From Marinobacter maritimus (GTDB lineage Bacteria; Pseudomonadota; Gammaproteobacteria; Pseudomonadales; Oleiphilaceae): a stretch of 64,000 nt of DNA. Position 1 is the first letter of the stretch; each line of letters opens with the position of its first letter. The stretch spans positions 16,280 through 80,279 of the forward strand of contig NZ_VCGW01000009.1 in the NCBI RefSeq assembly GCF_007671675.1, written 5' to 3'. The notes under the pieces are model-generated. The model worked only from the letters and a program-made list of their open reading frames with translations. It was not told where the DNA came from and made no database searches. The translations under genes and the position numbers were made by a program. Below, piece by piece: positions 53,950 through 62,166 of this stretch.

Positions 53950-54219
53950 ATGAGTGAGCCGAAAGCACCAAAAATTGAGTTTCCCTGCGACTACGCCATC
54001 AAGGTGATCGGTGATTCTGCGCCGGATTTCAAGGAGATTGTTCTGGAAATTATTGAGCAGCATGCGCCAGGAGTCCGTGAAGCCGACGTTATGGTTAAAG
54101 ACAGCAGCAAGGGGCGGTTTTGCTCAATCCGGTTGACCATCGCGGCCACCGGCGAGCCGCAATTAAAAGCCTTGTTCGAAGACCTCAAGGCCAGTGGCCG
54201 CGTGCACATGGTGTTGTAA
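53950..54219 (+). CDS. YbeD (DUF493) family protein
   Basis: This 89-residue alpha-beta protein matches the YbeD family: IEFPCDYAIKVIGDSAPDF at the start and FCSIRLTIAATGEPQLKALFEDL later, ending in VHMVL. The fold resembles ACT-like regulatory domains; no biochemical function is proven. It lies between the carboxypeptidase and lipB, its usual place, which has suggested a role with lipoate or wall genes. The stop is five bases before lipB. Confidence 0.93.
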   Translation: MSEPKAPKIEFPCDYAIKVIGDSAPDFKEIVLEIIEQHAPGVREADVMVKDSSKGRFCSIRLTIAATGEPQLKALFEDLKASGRVHMVL

Positions 54220-54224
54220 GCCTG

Positions 54225-54869
54225 ATGCCTGAGCTGATTGTCAGATCACTGGGGCAACAGCCCTATCTGGAAACCTGGGAGGCGATGAAGAGCTTCACAG
54301 CGGACAGAGGCGACGGCACAAATGATGAGCTCTGGTGTCTTGAACATCCGCGCGTGTATACACAGGGCCAGGCGGGCAAAGCCGAGCATATTCTGGCGCC
54401 CGGTGACATTCCGGTTATTCCGGTTGACCGGGGCGGGCAGGTTACTTACCACGGCCCGGGTCAGCTGGTGGTTTATCTGATGATCAACCTTTCACGCCGG
54501 AAGATGGGGGTGAGGGCACTGGTGGATGTTATTGAGCAGGCTCTTGTGCGCACGCTGGCCGAGCTCGGCATTTCCGCCGAACCTCGGCCAGACGCACCGG
54601 GCGTATACGTCAGGGACGCGAAAATCGCGTCCCTCGGGCTTCGGGTACGGCGTGGTTGCTCTTTTCATGGGCTGGCGCTGAACGTCCATATGGATATGGA
54701 ACCCTTTCGAAGAATCAATCCCTGTGGCTATGCCGGCTTGGCCATGTGTCAGGTCAGCGACTTTGTCGCCACAGCGTCCATTGGGGATATTGAGAAGCGC
54801 CTGGCGGCCCAGCTGGTGGTGGGCCTGGGCGATATGACAGTGCGTTATCGTGAGGGCTGGGAGAGTTAA
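54225..54869 (+). CDS. lipB: Octanoyltransferase LipB
   Basis: This 214-residue enzyme moves octanoyl from acyl carrier protein to the E2 and H proteins of lipoate-dependent complexes. RGGQVTYHGPGQLVVY near 70, KIASLGLRVRRGCSFHG near 130 with the catalytic lysine, and INPCGY near 164 with the catalytic cysteine are all present. The start ATG 54225 gives MPELIVRSLG. LipA, which often follows lipB, is missing here; an opposing GGDEF gene ends four bases inside it. Confidence 0.96.
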   Translation: MPELIVRSLGQQPYLETWEAMKSFTADRGDGTNDELWCLEHPRVYTQGQAGKAEHILAPGDIPVIPVDRGGQVTYHGPGQLVVYLMINLSRRKMGVRALVDVIEQALVRTLAELGISAEPRPDAPGVYVRDAKIASLGLRVRRGCSFHGLALNVHMDMEPFRRINPCGYAGLAMCQVSDFVATASIGDIEKRLAAQLVVGLGDMTVRYREGWES

Positions 54870-55957
54870 TCAGACGCGTCGTTCTGATGCGCGCAAACAC
54901 GGTTGCGCCCGAGAGTTTTGGAACGATACAGGGCTTCATCTGAACGCTGAAGGAGCTTGTCGACAGATTCTGACCCCCTGATACTCGCAATGCCGATGCT
55001 TGCGGTGCAGTAGACAGACTTCTCCCCGACCATCACGGACTTTTCGGCGATGGCCTTACGAATCCGGTTTGCGATGTGTACCGCCTCATCTGCTGCGGTT
55101 TCCGGAAGCAGTATCAGATACTCCTCACCGCCCCAGCGGGCGATCGTGTCCACTTTCCGGCACTGATCCCTGAGTGACCGGGCAACCAACACAATTATGT
55201 CATCACCAACATGGTGTCCATAACTGTCGTTGATACTCTTGAACAGATCGATGTCGGCCAGTAGCACGGCGAACGGTCGGCCATTGCGCAGATAACGCTC
55301 ATATTCTGCATCCAGTTGCACCAAAGCTTCGCGGCGGTTTGCCAGCCCGGTGAGCGCATCATGCTTGGCGGCGTATTCGAACTTTGCTGCCAACGCCAGT
55401 AGGCCCAACTTGCTGCGTCGCCGGCTCCGGTCAAGGATGTAGCAGGTGATCATTTCAAAGGCCAACGCTGCGGTCATGGTCAAACGGAAACTGGCGCTGT
55501 AAGGCAGGTTCAGCAGCTGCTCTGCCAACGGGCTGAACAGCAGCGCGACTCCTGCAAACCCCATGAGACAAGTGGCAATCCCAACCCGTGCCTCGCTGAT
55601 ATAAAAGACGATAGGCGGGTAGGCAAAGAGCCAGATAATCGCAAAACCGCCTTCCACGGCGTGAACGGCGAGGTAGGTAAAGAGTGTGGTTATTAGTGTT
55701 ATGAAACACCGGCGGTGAAACGTTTTATGCCGGAAGAGGGCGTAGTTCAGCGTATTGGCCGCCAGCAACGTCGCAAAAAGAGTGAGCAGGGCTGGTGTGA
55801 GCTGATCGCCTTGGGCGAGTGAGCGCCAGGCGAAAAATGCCAGTAGTGGCACGGCAGCAATGCTCAGCCAATTGATCAGTACCGGGATGGGTATTTCGCC
55901 CGTAACCCGAAACTGCGATTGCTCTTTAGCCGGAATATCAGGTGCAGTGTTCGACAT
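54866..55957 (-). CDS. Membrane diguanylate cyclase (intact GGEEY)
   Basis: This 363-residue protein has about six membrane segments (first 175 residues, MASE-like but not assigned) and a complete GGDEF domain from about 195: HDALTGLANRREAL, the metal motif DIDLFKSINDSYGH, the signature GGEEY (276-280), and the product-inhibition site RKVD (267-270) five residues before it. It is predicted to make cyclic di-GMP and to be inhibited by it. It ends four bases inside lipB and is divergent from the ABC1 gene. The start ATG 55957 is the first that keeps the whole N-terminal part. Confidence 0.9.
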   Translation of the reverse strand: MSNTAPDIPAKEQSQFRVTGEIPIPVLINWLSIAAVPLLAFFAWRSLAQGDQLTPALLTLFATLLAANTLNYALFRHKTFHRRCFITLITTLFTYLAVHAVEGGFAIIWLFAYPPIVFYISEARVGIATCLMGFAGVALLFSPLAEQLLNLPYSASFRLTMTAALAFEMITCYILDRSRRRSKLGLLALAAKFEYAAKHDALTGLANRREALVQLDAEYERYLRNGRPFAVLLADIDLFKSINDSYGHHVGDDIIVLVARSLRDQCRKVDTIARWGGEEYLILLPETAADEAVHIANRIRKAIAEKSVMVGEKSVYCTASIGIASIRGSESVDKLLQRSDEALYRSKTLGRNRVCAHQNDASD

Positions 55958-56196
55958 AGGTTGAACGGGTTCTTTTGATAAAAATCAGGGCATTTCTGGA
56001 TGTGTGGAACAGATATAAACTGGCTGTGGTGAATAAGCAATGGCCGTGAATCCGGTAAATACCGGTCGAATCGGGTAGGTCAGCTGGTTACAGTATCCGT
56101 ATAATGTCTTGAACCACTCAATGTTGTTACGTTAAAAGGGATCAAGTCAGCGATTTGTCCAGGCTGGTTAAATTCTCCGATTCAGACAGGTCATAC
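55958..56196. promoter_or_regulatory. Divergent control region of the GGDEF and ABC1 genes
   Basis: About 240 bases without a gene. It holds the palindrome CCGGTAAATACCGG (56052-56065), a possible operator between two divergent genes, and a TATAAT at 56100-56105 on the plus strand that could serve the ABC1 gene; its -35 region is poor. Confidence 0.4.
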
Positions 56197-57642
56197 ATGT
56201 CATCCAGACGCTCAGGTAAATCAGTCGCCCGCATCAAGACCGGCAGCTTCGAACGCCGGCTGAGCCTGACTCGCGCAGGGCTCTTTGCCGGAACACGAAT
56301 GGCTTCGCACATGGCCACTAACTGGTTCAGTAGCAAGGAAACCCGGGATGAACGCCACCGTGCCATGCTCTCCAAACATGCCCGTTTACTGGTAGATGAG
56401 TTGGGCCAGCTGAAAGGTAGTGTGGTCAAAATCGGCCAGGTAATGGCGCTTTACGGTGAGCATTTCCTGCCTGAAGAAGTCACCGAGGCGTTGCATACCC
56501 TGGAAGACCAGACAACGTCCCTTGAGTGGCCTGCCATAGAGCGTGTGCTCAAAGCAGAGTTGGGCAGCGAGCAACTTGCAGAGCTTGATATAGATATTGA
56601 GCCGATCGGCGCAGCGTCCCTTGGGCAGGTGCACCGTGCTGTGCGGCGGTGCGATGGCCTGGAGCTTGTGCTCAAGGTCCAGTACCCCGGTGTTGCGGAT
56701 GCTGTAGACAGCGATCTGAATGCCGTGGCGCAATTGCTCAGAGTGGCGCGGTTAGTGAGTTTTGGACCGGAGTTTGAAGACTGGCTGGAAGAAGTCAGGC
56801 AGATGATGCACAGGGAGGTCGATTACCGCCTCGAGGCGCGCACCACGGAGAAGTTTCGTCAGATGCTCGAGGAGGATCCGCGTTTCGTGGTTCCCCGGGT
56901 GCTGCCGGAGTATTCTTCTGCTCAGGTTATCGCCTCCACCTACGAACATGGCCACTCGGTCAATTCCAATCTGGTACGTGATCTGTCGCTTGAGCGCCGC
57001 AGCGAACTGGGCAAGGCGGCTCTGGAGCTGTTTTTCAGGGAGTTGTTCGTTTGGGGTGAGATCCAGACAGACCCCAATTTCGGAAACTATCGTATTCGCA
57101 TTGCCGGAGAAGACGGCAAAGGTGTGGAGCACGATCGCATCGTGTTGCTGGACTTTGGCGCAGTGCAGACCTACTCAAGAGAGTTTCTTGACCCGGTAAT
57201 CCAGATGATTCGGGCCTCCTACGAAAATGATCTTGATGCCGTGATCGACGGAGGAGTTAAGCTGCGCTTTATGAGCACAGACTGGCCGAAGGAGGTGCTG
57301 GAAACGTTTGGGCAGGTATGTATGTCTGTTCTGGAGCCCTTGTCCAGCGATCACGAAAGCTGGCCAGACTACGCTGTAAACAGTGAAGGCCAGTACCGAT
57401 GGAAGCAAAGTGATCTGCCATCAAGAGTTGCCCGGCAGGCGGCTCGGTCAGCCATAAGCCGCTACTTCCGGGTGCCGCCCAGTGAATTTGTATTTCTCAA
57501 TCGCAAACTGATTGGGGTTTACACCTTTATTGCCGTGCTTTACTCAGAGTTCAACGGTGAACCCTTGCTGCGCAAATACCTTTACGGCGAGGGTGATGAT
57601 ACGCCCGATGCTTCAGCGACCAGCCAGATTACAAAGGCATAG
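56197..57642 (+). CDS. ABC1/AarF/UbiB family atypical kinase
   Basis: This protein of about 481 residues is a member of the ABC1 atypical kinase family. The family's KxGQ motif lies in GSVVKIGQVMAL near 78, the alanine-rich loop is IGAASLGQVHRA near 145, the invariant lysine is in LVLKVQYPG, and the metal residues are in QTDPNFGNY and LLDFGAVQ. UbiB itself is a 540-residue protein with C-terminal membrane helices; this one lacks obvious ones and is a different subfamily. Lipid or quinone-related roles are usual, the substrate is unknown. TTG 56155 is an alternative start. Confidence 0.87.
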   Translation: MSSRRSGKSVARIKTGSFERRLSLTRAGLFAGTRMASHMATNWFSSKETRDERHRAMLSKHARLLVDELGQLKGSVVKIGQVMALYGEHFLPEEVTEALHTLEDQTTSLEWPAIERVLKAELGSEQLAELDIDIEPIGAASLGQVHRAVRRCDGLELVLKVQYPGVADAVDSDLNAVAQLLRVARLVSFGPEFEDWLEEVRQMMHREVDYRLEARTTEKFRQMLEEDPRFVVPRVLPEYSSAQVIASTYEHGHSVNSNLVRDLSLERRSELGKAALELFFRELFVWGEIQTDPNFGNYRIRIAGEDGKGVEHDRIVLLDFGAVQTYSREFLDPVIQMIRASYENDLDAVIDGGVKLRFMSTDWPKEVLETFGQVCMSVLEPLSSDHESWPDYAVNSEGQYRWKQSDLPSRVARQAARSAISRYFRVPPSEFVFLNRKLIGVYTFIAVLYSEFNGEPLLRKYLYGEGDDTPDASATSQITKA

Positions 57643-58025
57643 CGCAGCCCTTTGCCGATACCCACGAGCACAATGAAGTTCAGCCAGGGCACGCGCATAA
57701 TGCCGCCGACCAGTGTCAGCGCGTCGCCGCCCAGAGGTAGCCAGCCGAGAAGCAAAGACCACTGGCCGTAGCGGTTGAAGCTGTTCCTGGCTTTATGCAG
57801 CTGTGTCTCATTCAGGGGAAACCAGCGTTTGTGTTTGAACCGGTCTACTTGCCGGCCAATAACGCCGTTCACCACAGACCCCAGAGTGTTGCCAAGCGTA
57901 GCCCAGAACCACAGCCACAAAAGAGGGTATCCCTGAACAACCAGCGTGCCTGTAAGTATTTCCGAATACGCCGGTAGCAGCGTGGCTGCGGCAAAAGAAG
58001 TCAGAAACAGTGTCAGGTAGACCAC
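57582..58025 (-). CDS. YqaA-like (DedA/VTT superfamily) membrane protein
   Basis: This 147-residue membrane protein matches the YqaA group: FAAATLLPAYSEIL at the start, ATLGNTLGSVVNGVIGR near 50, and GWLPLGGDALTLVGGIMRVP near 100. It belongs to the DedA superfamily but is shorter than classical DedA. Function is unknown. The start is GTG 58025, after AAGGAGAAC; the frame is open upstream but without similarity. The last 61 bases overlap the end of the ABC1 gene on the other strand. Confidence 0.82.
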   Translation of the reverse strand: MVYLTLFLTSFAAATLLPAYSEILTGTLVVQGYPLLWLWFWATLGNTLGSVVNGVIGRQVDRFKHKRWFPLNETQLHKARNSFNRYGQWSLLLGWLPLGGDALTLVGGIMRVPWLNFIVLVGIGKGLRYAFVIWLVAEASGVSSPSP

Positions 58026-58219
58026 GAAGTTCTCCTTGCGGTGGTGGGTGCTTGTTCCTTCCGGTGAGCGAAAGCGCTCTACGTATGACCCTGTACTATG
58101 GCGGCCATTCAAAGCATCAATTTTTAAAATTCAACAAACATGTCATCATGATTCAAAGACTTTTAACACCCCTTTTCACACCCCGGTAATCGCTCCGGGT
58201 TTACTATTCGGGAGGATTT

Positions 58220-58474
58220 ATGGAGCAGGTAACGATTTACGGCCGTTCAAGTTGCGGGTTTTGTGTGCGGGCAAGGAGCCTGTGTGAATCTCGCAGCATG
58301 CCGTATACCTGGGTCGATATGATCGAACATGATATGACGAAGGCAGACATTGCCGACAAGATTGGTCGTCCGGTCCATACCGTTCCCCAAATTCTTGTGG
58401 GTGACAGGTACATTGGCGGTTATGACGAGTTTTCGGCTTACGTGCGGGCACTCGAAGCGGGAAAAGCTCATTGA
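58220..58474 (+). CDS. Glutaredoxin
   Basis: This 84-residue glutathione-dependent disulfide reductase has the active site CGFC (12-15; family usual CPYC), the cis-proline TVPQ near 54 and the glutathione-binding GGYDEF near 66. The CGFC variant with Gly for Pro lies between dithiol glutaredoxins and others and may shift redox potential. The ribosome-binding site is GGGAGG. A strong terminator follows. It is the only plus-strand gene between the minus-strand YqaA and phosphofructokinase genes. Confidence 0.9.
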   Translation: MEQVTIYGRSSCGFCVRARSLCESRSMPYTWVDMIEHDMTKADIADKIGRPVHTVPQILVGDRYIGGYDEFSAYVRALEAGKAH

Positions 58475-58491
58475 GTCACGCTTTGGAGATG

Positions 58492-58528
58492 AAAAAAGGC
58501 CCTGCAAAAAACTGCAGGGCCTTTTTTT
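58492..58528. terminator. Bidirectional terminator between the glutaredoxin and phosphofructokinase genes
   Basis: AAAAAAGGCCCTGCA (58492-58506) pairs with TGCAGGGCCTTTTTT (58513-58527) around a six-base loop. The convergent genes end 18 and 37 bases away. Confidence 0.85.
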
Positions 58529-58564
58529 GACGCCCAAAATACATCGGGTTAGTCAGAGTGCTGC

Positions 58565-59827
58565 TCAGAACTGAAAGTCGGTTTTCAGTTTCTTTTCCGT
58601 CAAGGTATTTTTCAGCTTCGCAACCCGGGGCAAACCATTGTCAAACGGAGGGAAGCTCTCACCGGAAATCAGTGGCTCAAGATAATCCCGGCAGTCTTTC
58701 GTAATACCGAAGCCATCATCAGTAATGTAATGGATCGGCATTTTCTTTTCCTGGTTGGCTACTTCACTGAGGGGGGCCTCGCCAATTTTCCAGATGTAGG
58801 GCTTTGCCTGTACGCGCACGATGGTGGGCATTACCGCCTGCTTGTCAGCCAAGGCCATTTCTACGGCGGCCTTGCCAACGGCGTAAGCCTGCTCAACGTC
58901 GGTTGCAGAAGCGATGTGACGCGCGCTGCGCTGCAGGTAATCTGCTACCGCCCAGTGGTATTTGTGCCCGAGAGCCTGCTTGACCATGTTGGCCAGTGCT
59001 GGTGCCACGCCGCCCAACTGCGTGTGCCCAAAGGCATCTTTCGCGCCGGCATCTGCCAGAAAGCGGCCGTCTTCATACTGTGCGCCCTCAGAGGCGACCA
59101 CTACGCAGTAGCCGTATTCCTTTACGCAGAACTCGACCCGCTCGAGAAACGCATCGCGGTTAAACGGTATCTCCGGGAACAAAATAATGTGAGGCGGCTC
59201 GCCTTCGCCCTGACCCGCAAGACCGCCTGAAGCAGCAATCCAGCCAGCGTGGCGGCCCATTACTTCAAGAATGAATACCTTGGTGGAGGTTTCACACATG
59301 GACTTTATATCCAGACTGGCTTCCAGAGTGGATGTGGCAATGTACTTGGCGACAGAGCCAAAACCCGGGCAGCAGTCTGTAAACGGCAGGTCGTTGTCTA
59401 CGGTTTTGGGAACTCCGATACAGGTAATGGGATAGCCCATTTTCTCGCCGATCTGCGAAACCTTATAAGCGGTGTCCTGAGAATCACCGCCACCGTTATA
59501 GAAGAAATAGCCGATGTCGTGTGCGCGGAATACTTCAATAAGACGCTCGTATTCCCGGCGGTTTTCCGAGATGTTTTTCAGCTTGTGGCGGCAAGAGCCG
59601 AAAGCCCCGCCCGGAGTGTGGATCAGTTCCTGAATCGACTCATCGCTTTCGAGACTGGTATCAATCAGCTCTTCGTTCAGCGCGCCCAGAATGCCGTTGC
59701 GCCCGGCAAAGACTTTGCCAATTTTGTCCGGATGCTTGCGGGCGGTCTGAATAACCCCACAGGCACTGGCATTGATGACGGCGGTGACACCGCCAGACTG
59801 AGCGTAGAATGCGTTCTTGATGGCCAT
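58565..59827 (-). CDS. pfp: 6-phosphofructokinase, pyrophosphate-dependent type
   Basis: This 420-residue protein is of the PFK family. The residues that separate pyrophosphate users from ATP users are visible: GGDS (113-116) with Asp115 where ATP enzymes have Gly, and PKTVDND (140-146) with Lys141 where they have Gly. EVMGRHAGWIA near 190 binds fructose 6-phosphate. The reaction is reversible, so it could work in glycolysis or gluconeogenesis and save ATP. It is a single gene with its own terminator; the promoter lies in the 163-base divergent gap before mpl and was not resolved. Confidence 0.92.
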   Translation of the reverse strand: MAIKNAFYAQSGGVTAVINASACGVIQTARKHPDKIGKVFAGRNGILGALNEELIDTSLESDESIQELIHTPGGAFGSCRHKLKNISENRREYERLIEVFRAHDIGYFFYNGGGDSQDTAYKVSQIGEKMGYPITCIGVPKTVDNDLPFTDCCPGFGSVAKYIATSTLEASLDIKSMCETSTKVFILEVMGRHAGWIAASGGLAGQGEGEPPHIILFPEIPFNRDAFLERVEFCVKEYGYCVVVASEGAQYEDGRFLADAGAKDAFGHTQLGGVAPALANMVKQALGHKYHWAVADYLQRSARHIASATDVEQAYAVGKAAVEMALADKQAVMPTIVRVQAKPYIWKIGEAPLSEVANQEKKMPIHYITDDGFGITKDCRDYLEPLISGESFPPFDNGLPRVAKLKNTLTEKKLKTDFQF

Positions 59828-59990
59828 CTCGGGGTGGAGCCTCCTGCGGTTTCAATAATGGCGCAGATGATACGCCAAACGCTGACGATTTTCATGGCAA
59901 GAAATGCGGATGGCTTTGTTCTTGACGTCTTGACGGAGTGGGGTGGATACGGGAGGCTTGTCGGGTTTAAACGCAGAGGACGGTCGGCGA

Positions 59991-61385
59991 ATGCATATTC
60001 ATATTCTGGGGATTTGTGGCACGTTTATGGGCAGCCTGGCTGTTCTGGCAAGGGAGCTTGGCCATACGGTTACAGGCTCTGATCAGGGTGTCTATCCGCC
60101 CATGAGTACCCAGTTAGAGGCTCAAGGCATCAGCTTGATGGATGGTTTCCGCGCTGAGCATCTGGAGTCCAAGCCCGATCTGGTGCTGATTGGCAACGCC
60201 ATGTCCAGAGGTAACCCAGAGGTAGAGGCGACGCTGAATCGCAACATAGATTACATGTCCGGACCCGAATGGCTGGCCCGGGAGGTGCTCAGGCATCGCT
60301 GGGTTATGGCTGTGGCGGGCACCCACGGTAAAACCACCACCACCGCCATGCTGCTCTGGATTCTGGATCAGGCAGGGCTTGCGCCGGGTTATCTGGTGGG
60401 TGGCGTGCCCAAAGATTTTTCGGTATCGGCCAGTCTGGGGAGCAGTGATTTTTTTGTTATAGAGGCCGACGAGTACGACAGCGCCTTTTTCGATAAACGC
60501 TCCAAGTTCATCCACTACCGCCCTCATACCCTGATTCTGAATAATCTTGAGTTTGATCACGCCGACATCTTTGACAACGTCGAAGCGATTGAGCGTCAGT
60601 TCCATCACCTGGTTCGTACGGTTCCGTCGCAGGGGTTGATAATCCGCCCGAGCCTGGATCCGCACCTGGATAAAGCCTTGGCTTTGGGGTGCTGGAGCCC
60701 TGTGCAGGAGATAGCCATTGGCAGCGAGGTAGCGGGTGCCGCAGACTGGCGTGCCGAACTTCTGTCTGAAGATGGCAGCCGGTTTATGGTTATCCATCAT
60801 GAGCAACCAGTTGCTGCCGTGAAGTGGAGTCAGACTGGACTGCATAACGTTCGCAACGCTCTGGCAGCTATTGCGGCGGCAAGGCACGTGGGCGTAACCC
60901 CGGACCATGCGATAGCCGCGCTTTGCCGGTTCTCTGGTGTAAAGCGCCGTATGGAGTTGCTTGCGGATATCGGAGGGGTGCGTATCTACGACGATTTTGC
61001 CCACCACCCTACGGCGATAGCGACCACGCTGGACGGCTTGCGCAATCAGGTGGGGGAGGAGCCGATTATCGCCCTCATCGAACCCCGCTCCAACACTATG
61101 AAGCAGGGTGTTCATCAGCATACGTTACTGCCAAGTGCGGCTTTGGCAGACAGGGTTTATTGGGCCAATCTGAACAATATGGACTGGTTGCCGGAGCTGG
61201 TGTCAGCATGGCAATCGGATAATCCGGACTCCGGGCAACACAGTGTTGAGTCGACGGTAGAGGCGCTGACTGACAGGGTGATGGCCGGCCTGCCAAATCC
61301 CTGCCACATTGTAATCATGAGCAACGGCGGTTTTGGCGGCATTCACGGTAAGCTCGTCGCAGAACTTGAGCGTATCCATGGCTGA
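59991..61385 (+). CDS. mpl: UDP-MurNAc:L-Ala-gamma-D-Glu-meso-DAP ligase Mpl
   Basis: This 464-residue ligase reattaches recycled tripeptide to UDP-MurNAc, a step of wall recycling. The start HIHILGICGTFMG and P-loop AGTHGKTTTTAM near 117 match Mpl; DDFAHHPTAI near 335 corresponds to the DDYGHHPTE motif of MurC at 10247. The ATG 59991 follows GAGGACGG; the upstream open frame is not supported. It is followed by ubiX after 24 bases, the same pair as in Pseudomonas. Confidence 0.95.
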   Translation: MHIHILGICGTFMGSLAVLARELGHTVTGSDQGVYPPMSTQLEAQGISLMDGFRAEHLESKPDLVLIGNAMSRGNPEVEATLNRNIDYMSGPEWLAREVLRHRWVMAVAGTHGKTTTTAMLLWILDQAGLAPGYLVGGVPKDFSVSASLGSSDFFVIEADEYDSAFFDKRSKFIHYRPHTLILNNLEFDHADIFDNVEAIERQFHHLVRTVPSQGLIIRPSLDPHLDKALALGCWSPVQEIAIGSEVAGAADWRAELLSEDGSRFMVIHHEQPVAAVKWSQTGLHNVRNALAAIAAARHVGVTPDHAIAALCRFSGVKRRMELLADIGGVRIYDDFAHHPTAIATTLDGLRNQVGEEPIIALIEPRSNTMKQGVHQHTLLPSAALADRVYWANLNNMDWLPELVSAWQSDNPDSGQHSVESTVEALTDRVMAGLPNPCHIVIMSNGGFGGIHGKLVAELERIHG

Positions 61386-61409
61386 TCCGGCACTCAGGAA
61401 ACCATAAAG

Positions 61410-62081
61410 ATGACGAATAATCAGTCGAAAGCGCGAACGGTCAATCTTGCATTCACCGGCGCCTCCGGTGCCCAGTATGGCCTGCGCCTTCTGCAGTGTC
61501 TGGTGGCTGCAGGCTGCCGGGTTAACGTAATGATCAGTAAGGCCGCGCAGATTGTCATTGCAACAGAAACCGACCTGAAGCTGCCGGGAACGCCGCCGGC
61601 CATGCAAAAAAACCTGTCTGAATACGCCTCCGCCGAGCCTGGCCAGGTGCTGGTGTTTGGCCGCGAAGACTGGTTTTCTCCGCCCGCTTCCGGGTCTGGC
61701 GAAAAAGCACCTCTGGTAGTTTGCCCTTGCAGTACCGGAACCCTCTCTGCGCTGGCAACGGGTGCCAGCAACAACCTGATCGAACGCGCCGGCGATGTGG
61801 CCCTTAAAGAACGGCGTCAGTTGATTCTGGTGCCCCGCGAAGCGCCATACTCCGAAGTGCATCTTGAAAACATGTTGAAGCTCACTCGCATGGGCGCTGT
61901 CATCATGCCGGCCAGTCCGGGGTTCTATCATCGACCGGAGTCGGTGCAGGATCTTGTGGACTTTATTGTGGCCCGTATTCTCGACCACCTGGATTTACCC
62001 CAGGATCTGATGCCCCGTTGGGGTGAGGTGCGGATCAGGTCCAAAGAGGGGCGCGACGATGGTTTTGGTCAGCACGATTGA
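61410..62081 (+). CDS. ubiX: Flavin prenyltransferase UbiX
   Basis: This 223-residue enzyme adds a dimethylallyl group to FMN to give the prenylated cofactor of UbiD in ubiquinone synthesis. The FMN-binding loop TGASGAQYG (16-24) is at the start, PCSTGTLSALATGASNNLIERAGDV (in parts: CSTGTLSALATG, NLIERAGDV) in the middle and LVPREAPYSEVHLENM near 143. The N-terminus is a few residues longer than usual. It follows mpl in the same direction. Confidence 0.95.
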   Translation: MTNNQSKARTVNLAFTGASGAQYGLRLLQCLVAAGCRVNVMISKAAQIVIATETDLKLPGTPPAMQKNLSEYASAEPGQVLVFGREDWFSPPASGSGEKAPLVVCPCSTGTLSALATGASNNLIERAGDVALKERRQLILVPREAPYSEVHLENMLKLTRMGAVIMPASPGFYHRPESVQDLVDFIVARILDHLDLPQDLMPRWGEVRIRSKEGRDDGFGQHD

Positions 62082-62166
62082 TGGTTTTCATCATTGAGCG
62101 AGTTGGCCTGCCGGCAGAGACTTGGTGAACGTTAATTACCACATTGTCCACCGACTGAGGTTCACC

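Noticed and set aside
59249..60082. A plus-strand open frame across the phosphofructokinase gene
   Set aside because: It runs antisense to a clear enzyme gene and into the mpl start; no recognisable protein.
60114..61121. A 335-codon open frame antisense to mpl
   Set aside because: Shadow of a well-supported gene; composition and lack of motifs argue against coding.
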